This document shows positions 46,482 through 55,413 of a stretch of 64,000 bases of DNA, one piece after another. Both the position numbers and the translations under genes were made by a program. The notes below the pieces were generated by a model. The model did not search any database. It worked only from the letters and a program-made list of their open reading frames with translations, and was not told the DNA's origin. The DNA lies in assembly GCF_029525555.1 (NCBI RefSeq), contig NZ_JAPDHZ010000002.1:161868-225867 (forward strand), given 5' to 3'. Numbering within the stretch: the first letter of the stretch is position 1; each line of letters opens with the position of its first letter. Source of the DNA: Cohnella ginsengisoli. Lineage in GTDB: Bacteria > Bacillota > Bacilli > Paenibacillales > Paenibacillaceae.

Positions 46482-46510
46482 AAAAGCCGTTCGCCATCGC
46501 GAACGGCTTC
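46482..46510 (-). terminator. Terminator of the aldo/keto reductase gene
   Basis: AAGCCGTTCGC, a four-base loop and GCGAACGGCTT make a perfect 11-base stem 17 bases past the stop, ending in TTTTCGC on the minus strand. The 216 bases between the two flanking genes hold nothing else clear. Confidence 0.78.
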
Positions 46511-46526
46511 AAGCTGATCCTATCAA

Positions 46527-47504
46527 TTACCAGGCATAGGCGCGCGGCGCTTCGCCGGGTCCCGGGAAAATCTCGTCCAGACGCTTCAGCGTCTCTTCGC
46601 TAAGCTCGATGTCGACGACGCGCAGCGCCCCCTCGAGCTGCTCCATCGTACGCGGCCCGATGATCGGCGCGGTCATCGCGGGATGCGCCAGCGTCCAAGC
46701 GAGCGCCAGATTCGCCTCGGATTCGCCCAGCTCCGCAGCGAGCTTGGCGAACGCTTCGAGCTGCGGACGGTACTTGTCCACGCGCGACTGATCGCTCGCC
46801 CGCTTCGAGCCCGGCGCCGGGTTCAGCGCGCGGCCGCTCAGCAGGCCGCCGTCCAGCGGACTCCAGGCGATGACGCCGATGCCCTGCTCGCGCGCGGCCG
46901 GCAGCACTTCAAGCTCCGGAAGGCGCGTGATCAGGCTGTACTTGTGCTGTTCGGACACGAGCCCGAGCATGCCTCTCGATTTGGCTTCGTATTGGGCTTT
47001 GACTAGATCGCGGCCCGCGAAGTTGCTCGAGCCCACGTATCCGATCTTGCCCTGATACTGCGCGATGCGAAAAGCGTCCCACAGCTCGTCCCACGATACG
47101 TTGCGATCGACGTGATGCATTTGATACAGCTCGATATGATCGGTCTGCAGCCTGCGCAGCGAACCTTCAAGGTGGCGACGCAGCTTGTAAGCGGACAGTC
47201 CCGCTTCGCCGTTCGGCCCGTCGCTCGGGTCGCTCATGTCTCCATAGAACTTGGTCGCCAGCACGACGCGCTCTCTGCGCCCTCCGCCTTGGGCGAACCA
47301 GCGTCCGATAATTTCCTCGGTGCGGCCCGCGTTTTCGCCCCAACCGTAAATATTCGCCGTATCGAAGAAATTGATGCCAGCGTCGAGCGCGGCGTCCATC
47401 ATTCTGAACGCTTCCTTCTCGTCCGTGTCCACGCCGAAATTCATCGTTCCGAGGCACAGCTTGCTGACCTTAAGGCCCGACTTTCCCAGTTGACTGAATT
47501 TCAC
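46527..47504 (-). CDS. Aldo/keto reductase
   Basis: A 325-residue NADPH-dependent TIM-barrel reductase. The catalytic tetrad is Asp in FFDTANIYGWGENAGR, Tyr in the same loop, Lys in VLATKFYGD and His in LYQMHHVD. The cofactor phosphate-binding region is APIIGPRTMEQL. The start is GTG 47504, preceded by GAGGAGGAG; the longer ATG at 47555 has no site. Substrate is unknown; closest in style to YhdN/IolS-type proteins. Confidence 0.92.
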   Translation of the reverse strand: MKFSQLGKSGLKVSKLCLGTMNFGVDTDEKEAFRMMDAALDAGINFFDTANIYGWGENAGRTEEIIGRWFAQGGGRRERVVLATKFYGDMSDPSDGPNGEAGLSAYKLRRHLEGSLRRLQTDHIELYQMHHVDRNVSWDELWDAFRIAQYQGKIGYVGSSNFAGRDLVKAQYEAKSRGMLGLVSEQHKYSLITRLPELEVLPAAREQGIGVIAWSPLDGGLLSGRALNPAPGSKRASDQSRVDKYRPQLEAFAKLAAELGESEANLALAWTLAHPAMTAPIIGPRTMEQLEGALRVVDIELSEETLKRLDEIFPGPGEAPRAYAW

Positions 47505-47659
47505 TAGCGAATCTCCTCCTCGATATGAATTCCTCTCTATTGTAACCGATCGCATAACAGTTAGGCCAATCCCGGCCGATTTTCGTCGCCCCGCCGCCGG
47601 GACGACCGCTGCATAATCGCGCTGGAAGGGTAAACATTAACATCACTGGAGGTGCAGCC

Positions 47660-47761
47660 ATGATTGTCGCATACACGATGATGTTCATCCTAATGATCGT
47701 CGCCGTCGGGTGGCTGATGTTCCGCGCGAGAGAGCTGAAGCGCAAATCGGACAGGCGGTAA
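47660..47761 (+). CDS. Small single-pass membrane protein (33 aa)
   Basis: ATG 47660 is preceded by a strong GGAGGTG site seven bases upstream and encodes 33 residues: a hydrophobic helix (MIVAYTMMFILMIVAVGWLM) and a basic tail (RARELKRKSDRR). The architecture is that of a small membrane protein with a cytosolic C-terminus. It is divergent from the aldo/keto reductase. No family recognised. Confidence 0.6.
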   Translation: MIVAYTMMFILMIVAVGWLMFRARELKRKSDRR

Positions 47762-47865
47762 AGCGCGAACGGCCCCCGCAAAGCCGAAGCCGTCGCTTCG
47801 CCCGCGTGGGCCGTTTCCATTTACGATTAATCGAAGCCTTAATCCCGAATCGGCATGCGAGCCGT

Positions 47866-48346
47866 TCAAGAGACGGCTTTGCTCGCTTTTTTTGCATCCT
47901 TCCCGCCCGCAGCTTGTATAAGTGCCCGTGAATTCAAGACGATGATCGGTCACGTGAAAACCGTATTCCCGCGCGAGACGCTGTTCCAGCTCTCCGAGCC
48001 AGTCTTCCTTGATCTCCTTCAGACGCCCGCAAACGGTGCAGATCAAATGGTGATGCATATGCGCGCTCTCGTCGCTCCGAAGGTCGAACCGCGCGACGCC
48101 GTCGCCGAAGTTCATTTTTTCGACGATATGCAGCTCGGCCAGAAGTTCCAATGTACGGTACACGGTCGCAAGGCCAATGTCCGGATGCACTTCGCGAACG
48201 AGCATGAACACTTCCTCCGCGCTGAGGTGATCCTGCTCGTACTCGAGCAGCACACGAACCGTAGCCTCGCGCTGCGAAGTCAGTTTGTAGCCTTTGCTCA
48301 GCAGCTGCTTATTTATTTTAATCAGTTGATCGTCGAACGTCGTCAT
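47866..48346 (-). CDS. fur: Ferric uptake regulator Fur, frameshifted at the C-terminus
   Basis: A restored 159-residue Fur. The winged helix has LTSQREATVRVLLEYEQDHL and the recognition helix region IGLATVYRTLELL. The dimer domain carries metal ligands in AHMHHHLICTVCG and TSCGREGCKK. A run of seven T at 47887-47893 shifts the frame. The raw frame runs on to 47690 across unrelated sequence, whereas dropping one base ends the protein as CKKASKAVS at 47866. ATG 48346 has AGGGGG eight bases upstream. Fur rather than Zur or PerR is favoured by sequence but not proven. Confidence 0.88.
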
Positions 48347-48461
48347 CGGGATTGCCCCCTTCGTCCGCATGACGGTATATCGCCATGCAGATTGTAATGA
48401 TTCTAAACTATTATAACCGATGGCTCCCATAAAAGAAATCGGCGCGTTCGAATGAAAACGC

Positions 48462-48490
48462 TTGACATGATACATTTTGTATCATACAGT
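48462..48490 (+). promoter_or_regulatory. Promoter with palindromic operator of the XRE regulator
   Basis: TTGACA (48462-48467) and TACAGT (48485-48490) have a 17-base spacer. The spacer is almost entirely the palindrome ATGATACA-TTT-TGTATCAT (48467-48485). This is a likely operator for the downstream regulator or a partner. Confidence 0.75.
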
Positions 48491-48536
48491 TATAAACAAA
48501 TAGTCCACTTAATATAGCAAGAAGGAGCTAAGCGAT

Positions 48537-48899
48537 ATGAGCATGGGAGACCGCCTTCGACAGCTTCGCCTCGAACGCCATCTATCCCAAGAGGAAGTGG
48601 CGCGACAGGTTGGCATCACGAGATCCGCCTACAGTCATTATGAAATCAACAATCGCCATCCGGTTTACGAGACGCTCATCAAGCTTGCGCATTACTTCAA
48701 CGTCTCGCTGGACTATATCATCGGCGGCGCCGGCGCGAAGCGCCCCGAGCATCCGGCCGAACCCCAGGAGCACAAGATCCTCGAGCTGTTCAAGTCCATG
48801 GATCAGGAGCAGCGCCAGCAGTCGATCGGACTCCTACTCGGCATCGTCGAGGGCGAGCGAAAGAAACCCGTCAGGTCCGTCGCCAAAAGCAAAGGATAG
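48537..48899 (+). CDS. XRE-family transcriptional regulator
   Basis: A 120-residue Cro/C1-type regulator. The helix-turn-helix is GDRLRQLRLERHLSQEEVAR followed by GITRSAYSHYEINNRHPVYE (residues 4-45); a short C-terminal region (residues 65-105) probably dimerises. It resembles chromosomal SinR/ImmR-type proteins. GAAGGAG precedes ATG 48537. Probable autoregulation through the palindrome in its promoter. Its 3' end overlaps the PAP2 gene on the other strand by 29 bases. Confidence 0.9.
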   Translation: MSMGDRLRQLRLERHLSQEEVARQVGITRSAYSHYEINNRHPVYETLIKLAHYFNVSLDYIIGGAGAKRPEHPAEPQEHKILELFKSMDQEQRQQSIGLLLGIVEGERKKPVRSVAKSKG

Positions 48900-49497
48900 C
48901 GGACGCAAGCGCGCACAGCCCGCCGACGCACAATCCCGCGCATACGTCCGAAAGATAGTGAACGCTGAAATAGATTCGGCTCCAGCCAGTCGCCGCGATG
49001 AGAAAGATCGCGAGCGCACGGACGACGTTTTTCCAAAAGCGACCGCGCAGCGCGAGCCCGCCAAGCAACAGCCACCAGCCGTACATCGCGGCTGCGATCG
49101 TCGCGTTGCCGCTCGGATATCCGTAACCGTCATGCGCGATGCCCCATGCGCCGTCCGGACGCTCGTATCCGAATGCGGACTTAAGCATCATTTGCAGGAC
49201 GTAGGCAGCCAGGACGACGCCAATGAAAGAGACGGCGATCTTCCATGAACGAAGCCGCCACCAGCAGGCCGCGGACAACAGCGTGATCGCGGCGATGACG
49301 GCCGACCTGCCCATATCGTTCACGGTACGCCACAAGCTCGTCCAGCCAGGCGCGCGGGTGGTCGAGGCCGCATCCGCAGCCGCAACGTCCCACCCGGCAT
49401 AGCCGCCGGCCCTCAAGGACGTGATCGTCGCGAACAGCGCCGCCAACACGGCGATCGCGATCAAGATCGTTCTTTTTTGCGCGTTTGTTAATGTCAT
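48871..49497 (-). CDS. PAP2 superfamily phosphatase, variant motif
   Basis: A 208-residue integral membrane phosphatase with about six helices. Motif 1 is KSAFGYERP and motif 3 is SRIYFSVHYLSD. Motif 2 reads YPSGNAT, where the family normally has PSGH; the His to Asn change affects a catalytic residue. Members dephosphorylate undecaprenyl pyrophosphate, phosphatidate or PGP. Its start overlaps the stop of the sensor kinase gene by four bases, so the two are co-expressed, which suggests an envelope-lipid role within that regulon. Confidence 0.88.
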   Translation of the reverse strand: MTLTNAQKRTILIAIAVLAALFATITSLRAGGYAGWDVAAADAASTTRAPGWTSLWRTVNDMGRSAVIAAITLLSAACWWRLRSWKIAVSFIGVVLAAYVLQMMLKSAFGYERPDGAWGIAHDGYGYPSGNATIAAAMYGWWLLLGGLALRGRFWKNVVRALAIFLIAATGWSRIYFSVHYLSDVCAGLCVGGLCALASAILCFWRRT

Positions 49498-51555
49498 TGC
49501 TCTTCCTCCTCATTCATTCGCATGGCTAGCGGCAGCGTGATCGCGAAGGCGCTCCCCCCTTCCGGACGGATGCGCGCCTCGATGCGGCCGCCGTGCGTCT
49601 CCACGATCTCGCGCGCGATCGCGAGGCCCAGTCCGCTGCCGCCGGACGAATAATTTCTCGCCTTGTCGCTTCTGTAAAATCGTTCGAACAGCTTCGGCAA
49701 GTCTTCGGGCAACAGGCCCGCGCCATTGTCGAGCACCGCGATCTCCGCCTCGAACGGCCACTCGCCGCGTCGCGCTTGGATGCGAATCTCTCCTCCGCGA
49801 GGCGTCGCCTGGATGGCATTGTAGATCAGGTTGGATATGACCCGGTCCATTCGCCGCTCGTCGATCTTCAGGCAGGCGGTCTCGATGGCCGGACCTTCTG
49901 CCCGGCAGTCGAACGCAATGCCCTTGGTGACCATTTCCATGCGGTAGTTCTCCGCGAGACGTTCGAGCCACGCGGGCAGCGGGACGAGTTCGTATGTCAT
50001 TTGGGCTTGACGCGCCTCGAGCATGGACAAGTCGAATAAATCCCGGATCAGCTCGTTCAGCCCTTCCGCTTTTTTTAGCATGGCGCCGATGACCGCCTCC
50101 CGCTGCCCGGGATCGGAGATGACGCCGTCCCGAAGCGCCTCGAGGTACCCTTGAATAAGCGTCATCGGCGTCCGCAGGTCATGCGAGATATTGCTGACGA
50201 GCTGCCTTCGTGACTGCTCCGCCGCGTGCAGCGCCTCCGTACGCTCCGCGATGCGTTGTTCGAGCTGTCCGTTCCATCTGCGGAGCTCCGCCGACAGCTT
50301 TTCGGCCTTGGCGAACGACCTGGAAAACCTCAGCGAGATCAGGAAGGAATTCATGACGACCAAAAACAGCAGCCCGAACGGAACCATGTCGGGCGCGCGC
50401 CACCAACCGTTATAAAAGAAGATGTCGCTGAGCACGGTGCCCACGAGCCCGGCCACGCCGATCAGGGAGAGGGCGGCGCCCTCTCGCCCTCGTATCAGCG
50501 CCACGATAAGCAAGTACAACGATGCGACGCTCAAGGCGACTACGAACGCCTGATAGCATAGGATGAGCGAGCTCGACGCGAGCAGCGGCAGCCCCCAGGT
50601 GAGCGCCATCAAAGCGCCCGCAGCCGTACACGCCACGAACGTCCATCTGCGCGTGATTTCTTTGCTGTACGCGCGGCGGAAATACGCAAAGCCGCTAAGC
50701 GCGCTCAGCACGAAAAAGCTGTACTCGATTCTCCCCGCCGCCGTCCACGTCATTTCCGGCACGAACCTTGGGAGCAATCCTTCGCCGATGACGCTCATCC
50801 GACCCGCGACGCAGATGCAGAGCATGGCGAACAGCAGATTGTCCAGCTCTTTTCTCCGCAGCGCGTACAGCCCGATATGGTAGATGCCGATCATGAGCAG
50901 GCAGCCCAGCACGATAAACTCCCTGGCCTCGTGCACGAAGGCGAGCTGCTTGATCTGCTCGGGCGTGCCGAGCACGAGGGCGCTGCGGATGCCGCCTGTC
51001 CGGTGATGGAAATTCGCCAGCTCCAGCGTGATAATCGCCGAGGGGCCGGAAGGCTGGAAAAACACGATGTCCGGCAGCTGGTATGGCTTCGTCGAAGCCC
51101 TCGATTCGCCGGGCACGCCCTTCGATCCGACAAGGACGCCGTCGACGTAAAGGGCGTAAGCCGTCGATAAATTCGGAAGCCGAATGCCCAGCATGCGCGA
51201 CTCGGTCGGCAGATGCCGCAGCTCAAGCCGGTACGTGCCGTAACCCTGGCTCGGCAAACGGCCGCCTTGCCCGTCCGGCAGACCGCTCCATGTGCCGGGA
51301 ACGGGAATCGTGCGGTCGAATGCGGCCCTTTGGCGCAGCTCGCCCCAAGAAAAGCGCCATTCTCCCTCGAGCGGTACCGTGCCGCTCTTATCAAATGAAT
51401 AACCTTCAAGATCTACGATGCCGTCCTGCGCGGCAGGCTTGCCGCTCGGACCGCCTTCGCCGAACGCGAAGCCGCCCGCCAATCCGGCCAGCGTCATGAC
51501 GAAGACGAAGACAAGCAGCGCCCCTTGTCTCCTTCTCGTTTTTTTTTGCTTTCAT
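49494..51555 (-). CDS. 7TM-DISM sensor histidine kinase, frameshifted in the signal peptide
   Basis: A 686-residue kinase. An extracytoplasmic 7TMR-DISM beta domain (LEGEWRFSWGEL, PGTWSGLP, YGTYRLELR) is followed by seven transmembrane helices, a coiled coil (LEQRIAERTEALHAAEQ) and the kinase core: H box SNISHDLRTPMTLIQGY, N box IYNAIQATPRGG, and G boxes DNGAGLLP and GGSGLGLAIA. A run of nine T at 51539-51547 breaks the N-terminus. Dropping one base joins MKAKKTRRRQ to a clean signal peptide (GALLVFVFVMTLAGLAGGFA). GGAG precedes ATG 51555. It is divergent from its likely response regulator. Confidence 0.92.
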
Positions 51556-51675
51556 TTTCCATTCGCTCCTGCCTTGAAACGCTGTCCTCATCGTAAACGC
51601 GCATTGCTTATGCGTCAACGCTTTCAGTATAATATGGTACAGTCGAACGTTGACATGGCATGGGAGGGAATTACC

Positions 51676-52413
51676 TTGAGCAAACCGATTGGCACCGTTC
51701 TCGTCGTCGACGACGAGCGCGAGATCACCGAACTGATCGGGTTGTTCCTGACTAAAGAAGGCTTCGCGGTGCATGCCGCGGAGGGCGGAGAGGATGCGCT
51801 GCGCATCGCCGAAGCGTTAAGTCCGGATCTCGTCATCCTGGACGTGTCTCTCGGCGACATGGACGGCATCGAGGTGTGCAAGCGGCTGCGCGAAGGCGGC
51901 TGCGCGGACGTGCCGATTCTTTTTCTCAGCTGCAAGAGCGAGGATGCGGACATCGTCCTCGGCCTCTCCGAGGGCGGCGACGATTATATTACCAAGCCGT
52001 TCAGTCCGCGGCAGCTCGTGGCCCGCGTGCAAGCCCATATCCGCCGCAGGCGCCAGCGCGAACGGTCGCAAGCCGAAGAGCAGCAGGGCCTGATGGCGTT
52101 TGGGAGCCTCGAGATCGATCCCGGCCGGTTCGAGGTCCGGAGGGACGGCGAGACGCTCCCGCTGTCCGCCAAGGAATTCGAGCTGTTGTGCGTCCTCGCG
52201 CGCCAGCCCAACCGGATCTTCGCGATGAACGAGCTGTACCGGCTCGTCTGGCATACGGACAGCATGGGCGACACCCGGACGCTGATGGTGCATATCAGCA
52301 ATCTTCGCAAAAAGATCGAACCCGACCCGTCAAATCCGGTGTATATCCACACGGTGCGCGGCTTCGGATATCGCTTCTTGACGGATTGCCAATCGCTTCA
52401 AGACGCGCGCTGA
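51676..52413 (+). CDS. OmpR/PhoB-family response regulator
   Basis: A 245-residue response regulator. The receiver has the acidic pair in VLVVDDERE, phospho-acceptor Asp in LVILDVSLGDMDG and Lys in YITKPFSP. The C-terminal winged helix includes LSAKEFELLCVLARQPNRIF and HISNLRKKIEPD. The start is TTG 51676 with GGGAGGG just upstream. It is divergent from the 7TM sensor kinase across a 120-base region that probably contains its own binding sites. Confidence 0.93.
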   Translation: MSKPIGTVLVVDDEREITELIGLFLTKEGFAVHAAEGGEDALRIAEALSPDLVILDVSLGDMDGIEVCKRLREGGCADVPILFLSCKSEDADIVLGLSEGGDDYITKPFSPRQLVARVQAHIRRRRQRERSQAEEQQGLMAFGSLEIDPGRFEVRRDGETLPLSAKEFELLCVLARQPNRIFAMNELYRLVWHTDSMGDTRTLMVHISNLRKKIEPDPSNPVYIHTVRGFGYRFLTDCQSLQDAR

Positions 52414-52450
52414 CCGATTAATTCGAATAGTAAAGGAAGTTAAACGGAAC

Positions 52451-53320
52451 ATGAGAATGGCAACCGACTGGCAAGACTACGAGCTCATCGACACCGGCGC
52501 GGGAGACAAGCTGGAGCGCTGGGGCGACGTGATCCTAAGACGTCCCGACCCGCAGATCATCTGGCCCCTCGCCAAGGAATCCGCCGACTGGCAGCGTCCG
52601 GACGGCCACTACTTCCGCAGCTCCTCCGGCGGCGGCCAGTGGCAGTTCAACAAGCAGCTGCCCGAGCGCTGGACGATCGCCTACGGCCCGCTCCGCTTCC
52701 ACATCAAGCCGACCAACTTCAAGCACACGGGCCTCTTCCCCGAGCAAGCGGTCAACTGGAGCTGGATGATGAAGCGAATCAAGGAAGCCGGCAGACCGAT
52801 CCGCGTGCTCAATCTGTTCGCCTATACCGGCGGAGCGACCGTCGCCGCGGCTGCTGCCGGCGCCGAAGTGTGCCATGTCGACGCCGCCAAGGGAATGGTC
52901 CAATGGGCGAAGGAAAACGCGGCGCTATCGGGCCTCGAATCCGCGCCCGTGCGCTACATTACGGACGACGTGTTCAAGTTCGTGCAGCGCGAGCAGCGCC
53001 GGGGCAAGCAGTACGACGCCATCATCATGGATCCTCCCTCCTACGGCCGCGGGCCCGGGGGCGAGACCTGGAAGCTCGAGGACAGCTTGTACCCGTTCCT
53101 CGAGGAGTGCAAGAGCATCCTCTCCGACGATCCGCTGTTCGTGCTCGTCAACTCCTACACGACCGGCCTGTCGCCGACCGTGCTGCACAACCTGCTGCAC
53201 ATGTCCATCGGCCGCCGTCACGGAGGCAAGATCGATTGCGGCGAGATCGGCCTGCCGATTACGCGAAGCGGCCTGACGCTGCCGTGCGGGATCTACGGAC
53301 GATGGGAAAGCGCGGAATAA
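52451..53320 (+). CDS. Class I SAM-dependent methyltransferase (RlmI/RlmK-like)
   Basis: A 289-residue methyltransferase. Motif I is VLNLFAYTGGATVAAAAAGA, the acidic loop is CHVDAAKGMVQWAKEN, and motif IV is IIMDPPSYGRGPGGE, typical of the RlmI/RlmK/YxxB group that methylates cytosine or guanine in 23S rRNA. There is no PUA domain, so the specific target is unclear. It follows the response regulator by 37 bases on the same strand and ends at a strong terminator. Confidence 0.87.
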   Translation: MRMATDWQDYELIDTGAGDKLERWGDVILRRPDPQIIWPLAKESADWQRPDGHYFRSSSGGGQWQFNKQLPERWTIAYGPLRFHIKPTNFKHTGLFPEQAVNWSWMMKRIKEAGRPIRVLNLFAYTGGATVAAAAAGAEVCHVDAAKGMVQWAKENAALSGLESAPVRYITDDVFKFVQREQRRGKQYDAIIMDPPSYGRGPGGETWKLEDSLYPFLEECKSILSDDPLFVLVNSYTTGLSPTVLHNLLHMSIGRRHGGKIDCGEIGLPITRSGLTLPCGIYGRWESAE

Positions 53321-53325
53321 ACGAT

Positions 53326-53380
53326 AAAAAAAACCGAACAACCGCTCCAAGCCGAAGGCTCGGGCGGTTGTTCGGTTTTT
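53326..53380. terminator. Bidirectional terminator
   Basis: AAAAACCGAACAACCGC and GCGGTTGTTCGGTTTTT form a 17-base stem with a loop, flanked by A and T runs, between the methyltransferase and the converging MBL-fold gene. Confidence 0.9.
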
Positions 53381-53392
53381 TATAAGGTTTTT

Positions 53393-54329
53393 TTATAAGC
53401 TTGTACTGGAGGCGGACCACAGCTTCGTTCCGCCGTGCTCCATCGTCCATAGCCTATCAGGCGGAAGCCCCCGCCGTTCCCATTCGGCGTTAAGCCGGTC
53501 CAGCGCCTCCTTGGGCGTATCGTCGGCCAGCCGGAACGATCCGTAGTGCATCGGTACGAAATAACGCGCGCCCACGTCCTCAAATGTTTGTATCGCTTCT
53601 TCGGGCGCCATATGCGAGCCTCCCATGAACCATTCCGGTTCATAAGCCCCGATCGGGATCAGCGCGACGCGGATGTCTCCGTACTTCGCGCCGATCTCGC
53701 GAAAGCTGCCGTCGTAGCCGCTGTCGCCGGCGAAATACAGACAGTCGGAATCGTGACGCATCACCCATCCGCCCCAATGCGACGTATTGGTATCCCATGG
53801 CGTCCGCCTCGTCCAATGCTTGGCCGGCACGAAGCCGAACGTAACGCCTCCGACGCGCGTCTCGGACCACCAGGAGAGCTCTTCGACGCGCCTGAAGCCT
53901 TTACGCCTGAACCAGGTTGCCAAGCCGGCAGGCACGAGCGCGACGAAATCGCCGGGCAGACGGCGCAGGCTGCCCAAGTGAAGATGGTCGTAATGCGCAT
54001 GGGACAGGACGACGACGTCGATCGGCGGCAGCGACTCGATCGGCAGACCCGGAGGCGACAGTCTCGGGGCGAAGCCCATTCGCGACGCCCAGACGGGGTC
54101 CGTCACGATATTAAGTCCCCCCGAGCTGGACGAGAAAGGTCGAATGTCCGACGAACGTCACGGTCGGCTCGGTGCGGTTCGCGGACAGCATGGCCGTATC
54201 CGGTTCTGCGCGGGACACGACAAAAGACAGGTCTTTCTTTTTCGATCGGCGTTCTTTCTGCCACTGCCGCAGCTCCGCGAACGATTTAATGTTCGAAGAG
54301 CCGTCGGCATTTTCGTACTTTTTCGTCAT
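53393..54329 (-). CDS. MBL-fold metallo-hydrolase (UlaG/NAPE-PLD-like), frameshifted
   Basis: A restored 311-residue metallo-beta-lactamase-fold enzyme. Zinc-binding motifs are VLSHAHYDHLHL (HxHxDH), PAKHWTRR, FAGDSGYDG (Asp) and VPMHYGSF (His). WNT-type loops such as TPWDTNTSHWGGW are typical of the NAPE-PLD/YtnP-like group. A run of six C at 54117-54122 introduces a stop after QLGG. Dropping one base restores LNIVTDPVWASRMGFAPR. The substrate may be a phospholipid or lactone; not determinable here. The mature N-terminus is hydrophilic, so the enzyme is cytosolic. Confidence 0.88.
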
Positions 54330-54413
54330 CGTAAACCGATGCTCCTTCTGGACGCTGTCCTGCTCCCTTCAATTGTAGCAAGCCGGGCGGCAAAATGCAC
54401 AGCTACTTCGGAT

Positions 54414-54883
54414 TCAGGACGTCGCCTGAATGGCAGTCGCTTCTTCGCCGGACGCGGCCAGCTTTTTTGTCCCTCGTGCCCGAAACCTTGCCGATCAGAT
54501 AGACGAGCAGCTGACGGTTGTGGGCGGATAGCCGGTCGAGCGAGCGGTTCACGATCTCGCTGCGGATGCGAAGTCCGCGTTCGCGCTCGGTGTGGCCGAA
54601 GTCGGTCGTGCTGATCCACACGATGCGGCGATCGTTTTCGTCTCGGGTACGCTTCACGAGTCCGTTCCGTTCCATGCGGTCGAGCAGCGTCGTCACCGCC
54701 GCCGGCGTCGTCTCCAGGTGCGGCAGAAGCTCGGAGGGCTTCATCGGCTCGTTCGCCTGCAGCAGCTCCAACACTTGAAGCTGTCCTCCGGTCAGTCGGG
54801 GGGGACATCTCCGCCTCCATCTGCGATTGCCAATCCTTTGATAGCTTCATCCAGCTCTTCACAAACTCTGCGGCCGGTTCCAC
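54414..54883 (-). CDS. MarR-family transcriptional regulator, frameshifted
   Basis: A restored 155-residue MarR protein. The winged helix contains LTGGQLQVLELLQANEPMKP (quoted at 20), LETTPAAVTTLLDRMERNGL and the wing RDENDRRIVWI. The GTG start at 54883 has AGAGGTGA seven bases upstream. A run of seven G (54798-54804) breaks the frame before the recognition helix. A second +1 at 54463-54468 is inferred because dropping one base gives a compositionally normal ending (KLAASGEEATAIQATS) instead of an Arg/Cys-rich one; without it the end is 54403. It lies directly upstream of the MBL-fold gene. Confidence 0.8.
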
Positions 54884-55098
54884 CTCTGGATCACCTCTCC
54901 TCTTCAAAATGATGCCGATTAATCTCTTCTCCTTTAATTATATGCAAACCCGATGTCGAAAGATAGATTAAGCGCATTAATGATTTACGCCATAAATCCG
55001 CAAGGTGTGGTACGGGACGACAGCCTATGACATATAATGCTGACAGCTGGCGGCAACGGCCGCCCGCCGTGCGGAGTGAAAAGAAGGAGAGGTCTTCT

Positions 55099-55275
55099 AT
55101 GGCTGTGGAGGACGAACGCATACGGATGATCGGCATCATGGCGCGCGAAGCCGGTATTATAGATGATCCGGGGTGGCTGAGCCGGCTTACGGAGCCGGTG
55201 CCCCTTTGGTTCGTGTTGGAAATGATGCTGAAGTGGATCGACCGTTACGATCCGCAGGACGGTCCGTACGATTGA
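55099..55275 (+). CDS. Small conserved-looking hypothetical protein (58 aa)
   Basis: ATG 55099 follows AAGGAGAGG at good spacing and encodes 58 residues (MAVEDERIRMIGIMAREAGI at the start, then a Trp/Pro/Leu-rich middle and an acidic end). It is predicted to be helical and soluble. I do not recognise a family. It has its own downstream hairpin, which supports a real gene. Confidence 0.6.
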   Translation: MAVEDERIRMIGIMAREAGIIDDPGWLSRLTEPVPLWFVLEMMLKWIDRYDPQDGPYD

Positions 55276-55286
55276 GGCAAGCAGAC

Positions 55287-55324
55287 AAAATCAGCCCGGG
55301 TCGCCATGCGGCCGGGGCTGATTT
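55287..55324. terminator. Terminator between the small gene and parC
   Basis: AAATCAGCCC and GGGCTGATTT pair with an inner GG/CC extension around an 11-base loop, suitable for both converging genes. Confidence 0.75.
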
Positions 55325-55413
55325 GCTGGTGAACTCGGAATTTATATGGTAGCTTGCACGGTTTTTTCGACTTGCTCAGATCTTATGTTGCTAACTTCTC
55401 CAGCCGCTTGGCT

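Noticed and set aside
47860..47893. Hairpin AGCCGT/ACGGCT followed by a T run as a plus-strand terminator
   Set aside because: The stem is only six bases, lies inside the end of fur, and the T run is separated from the stem by eight bases.
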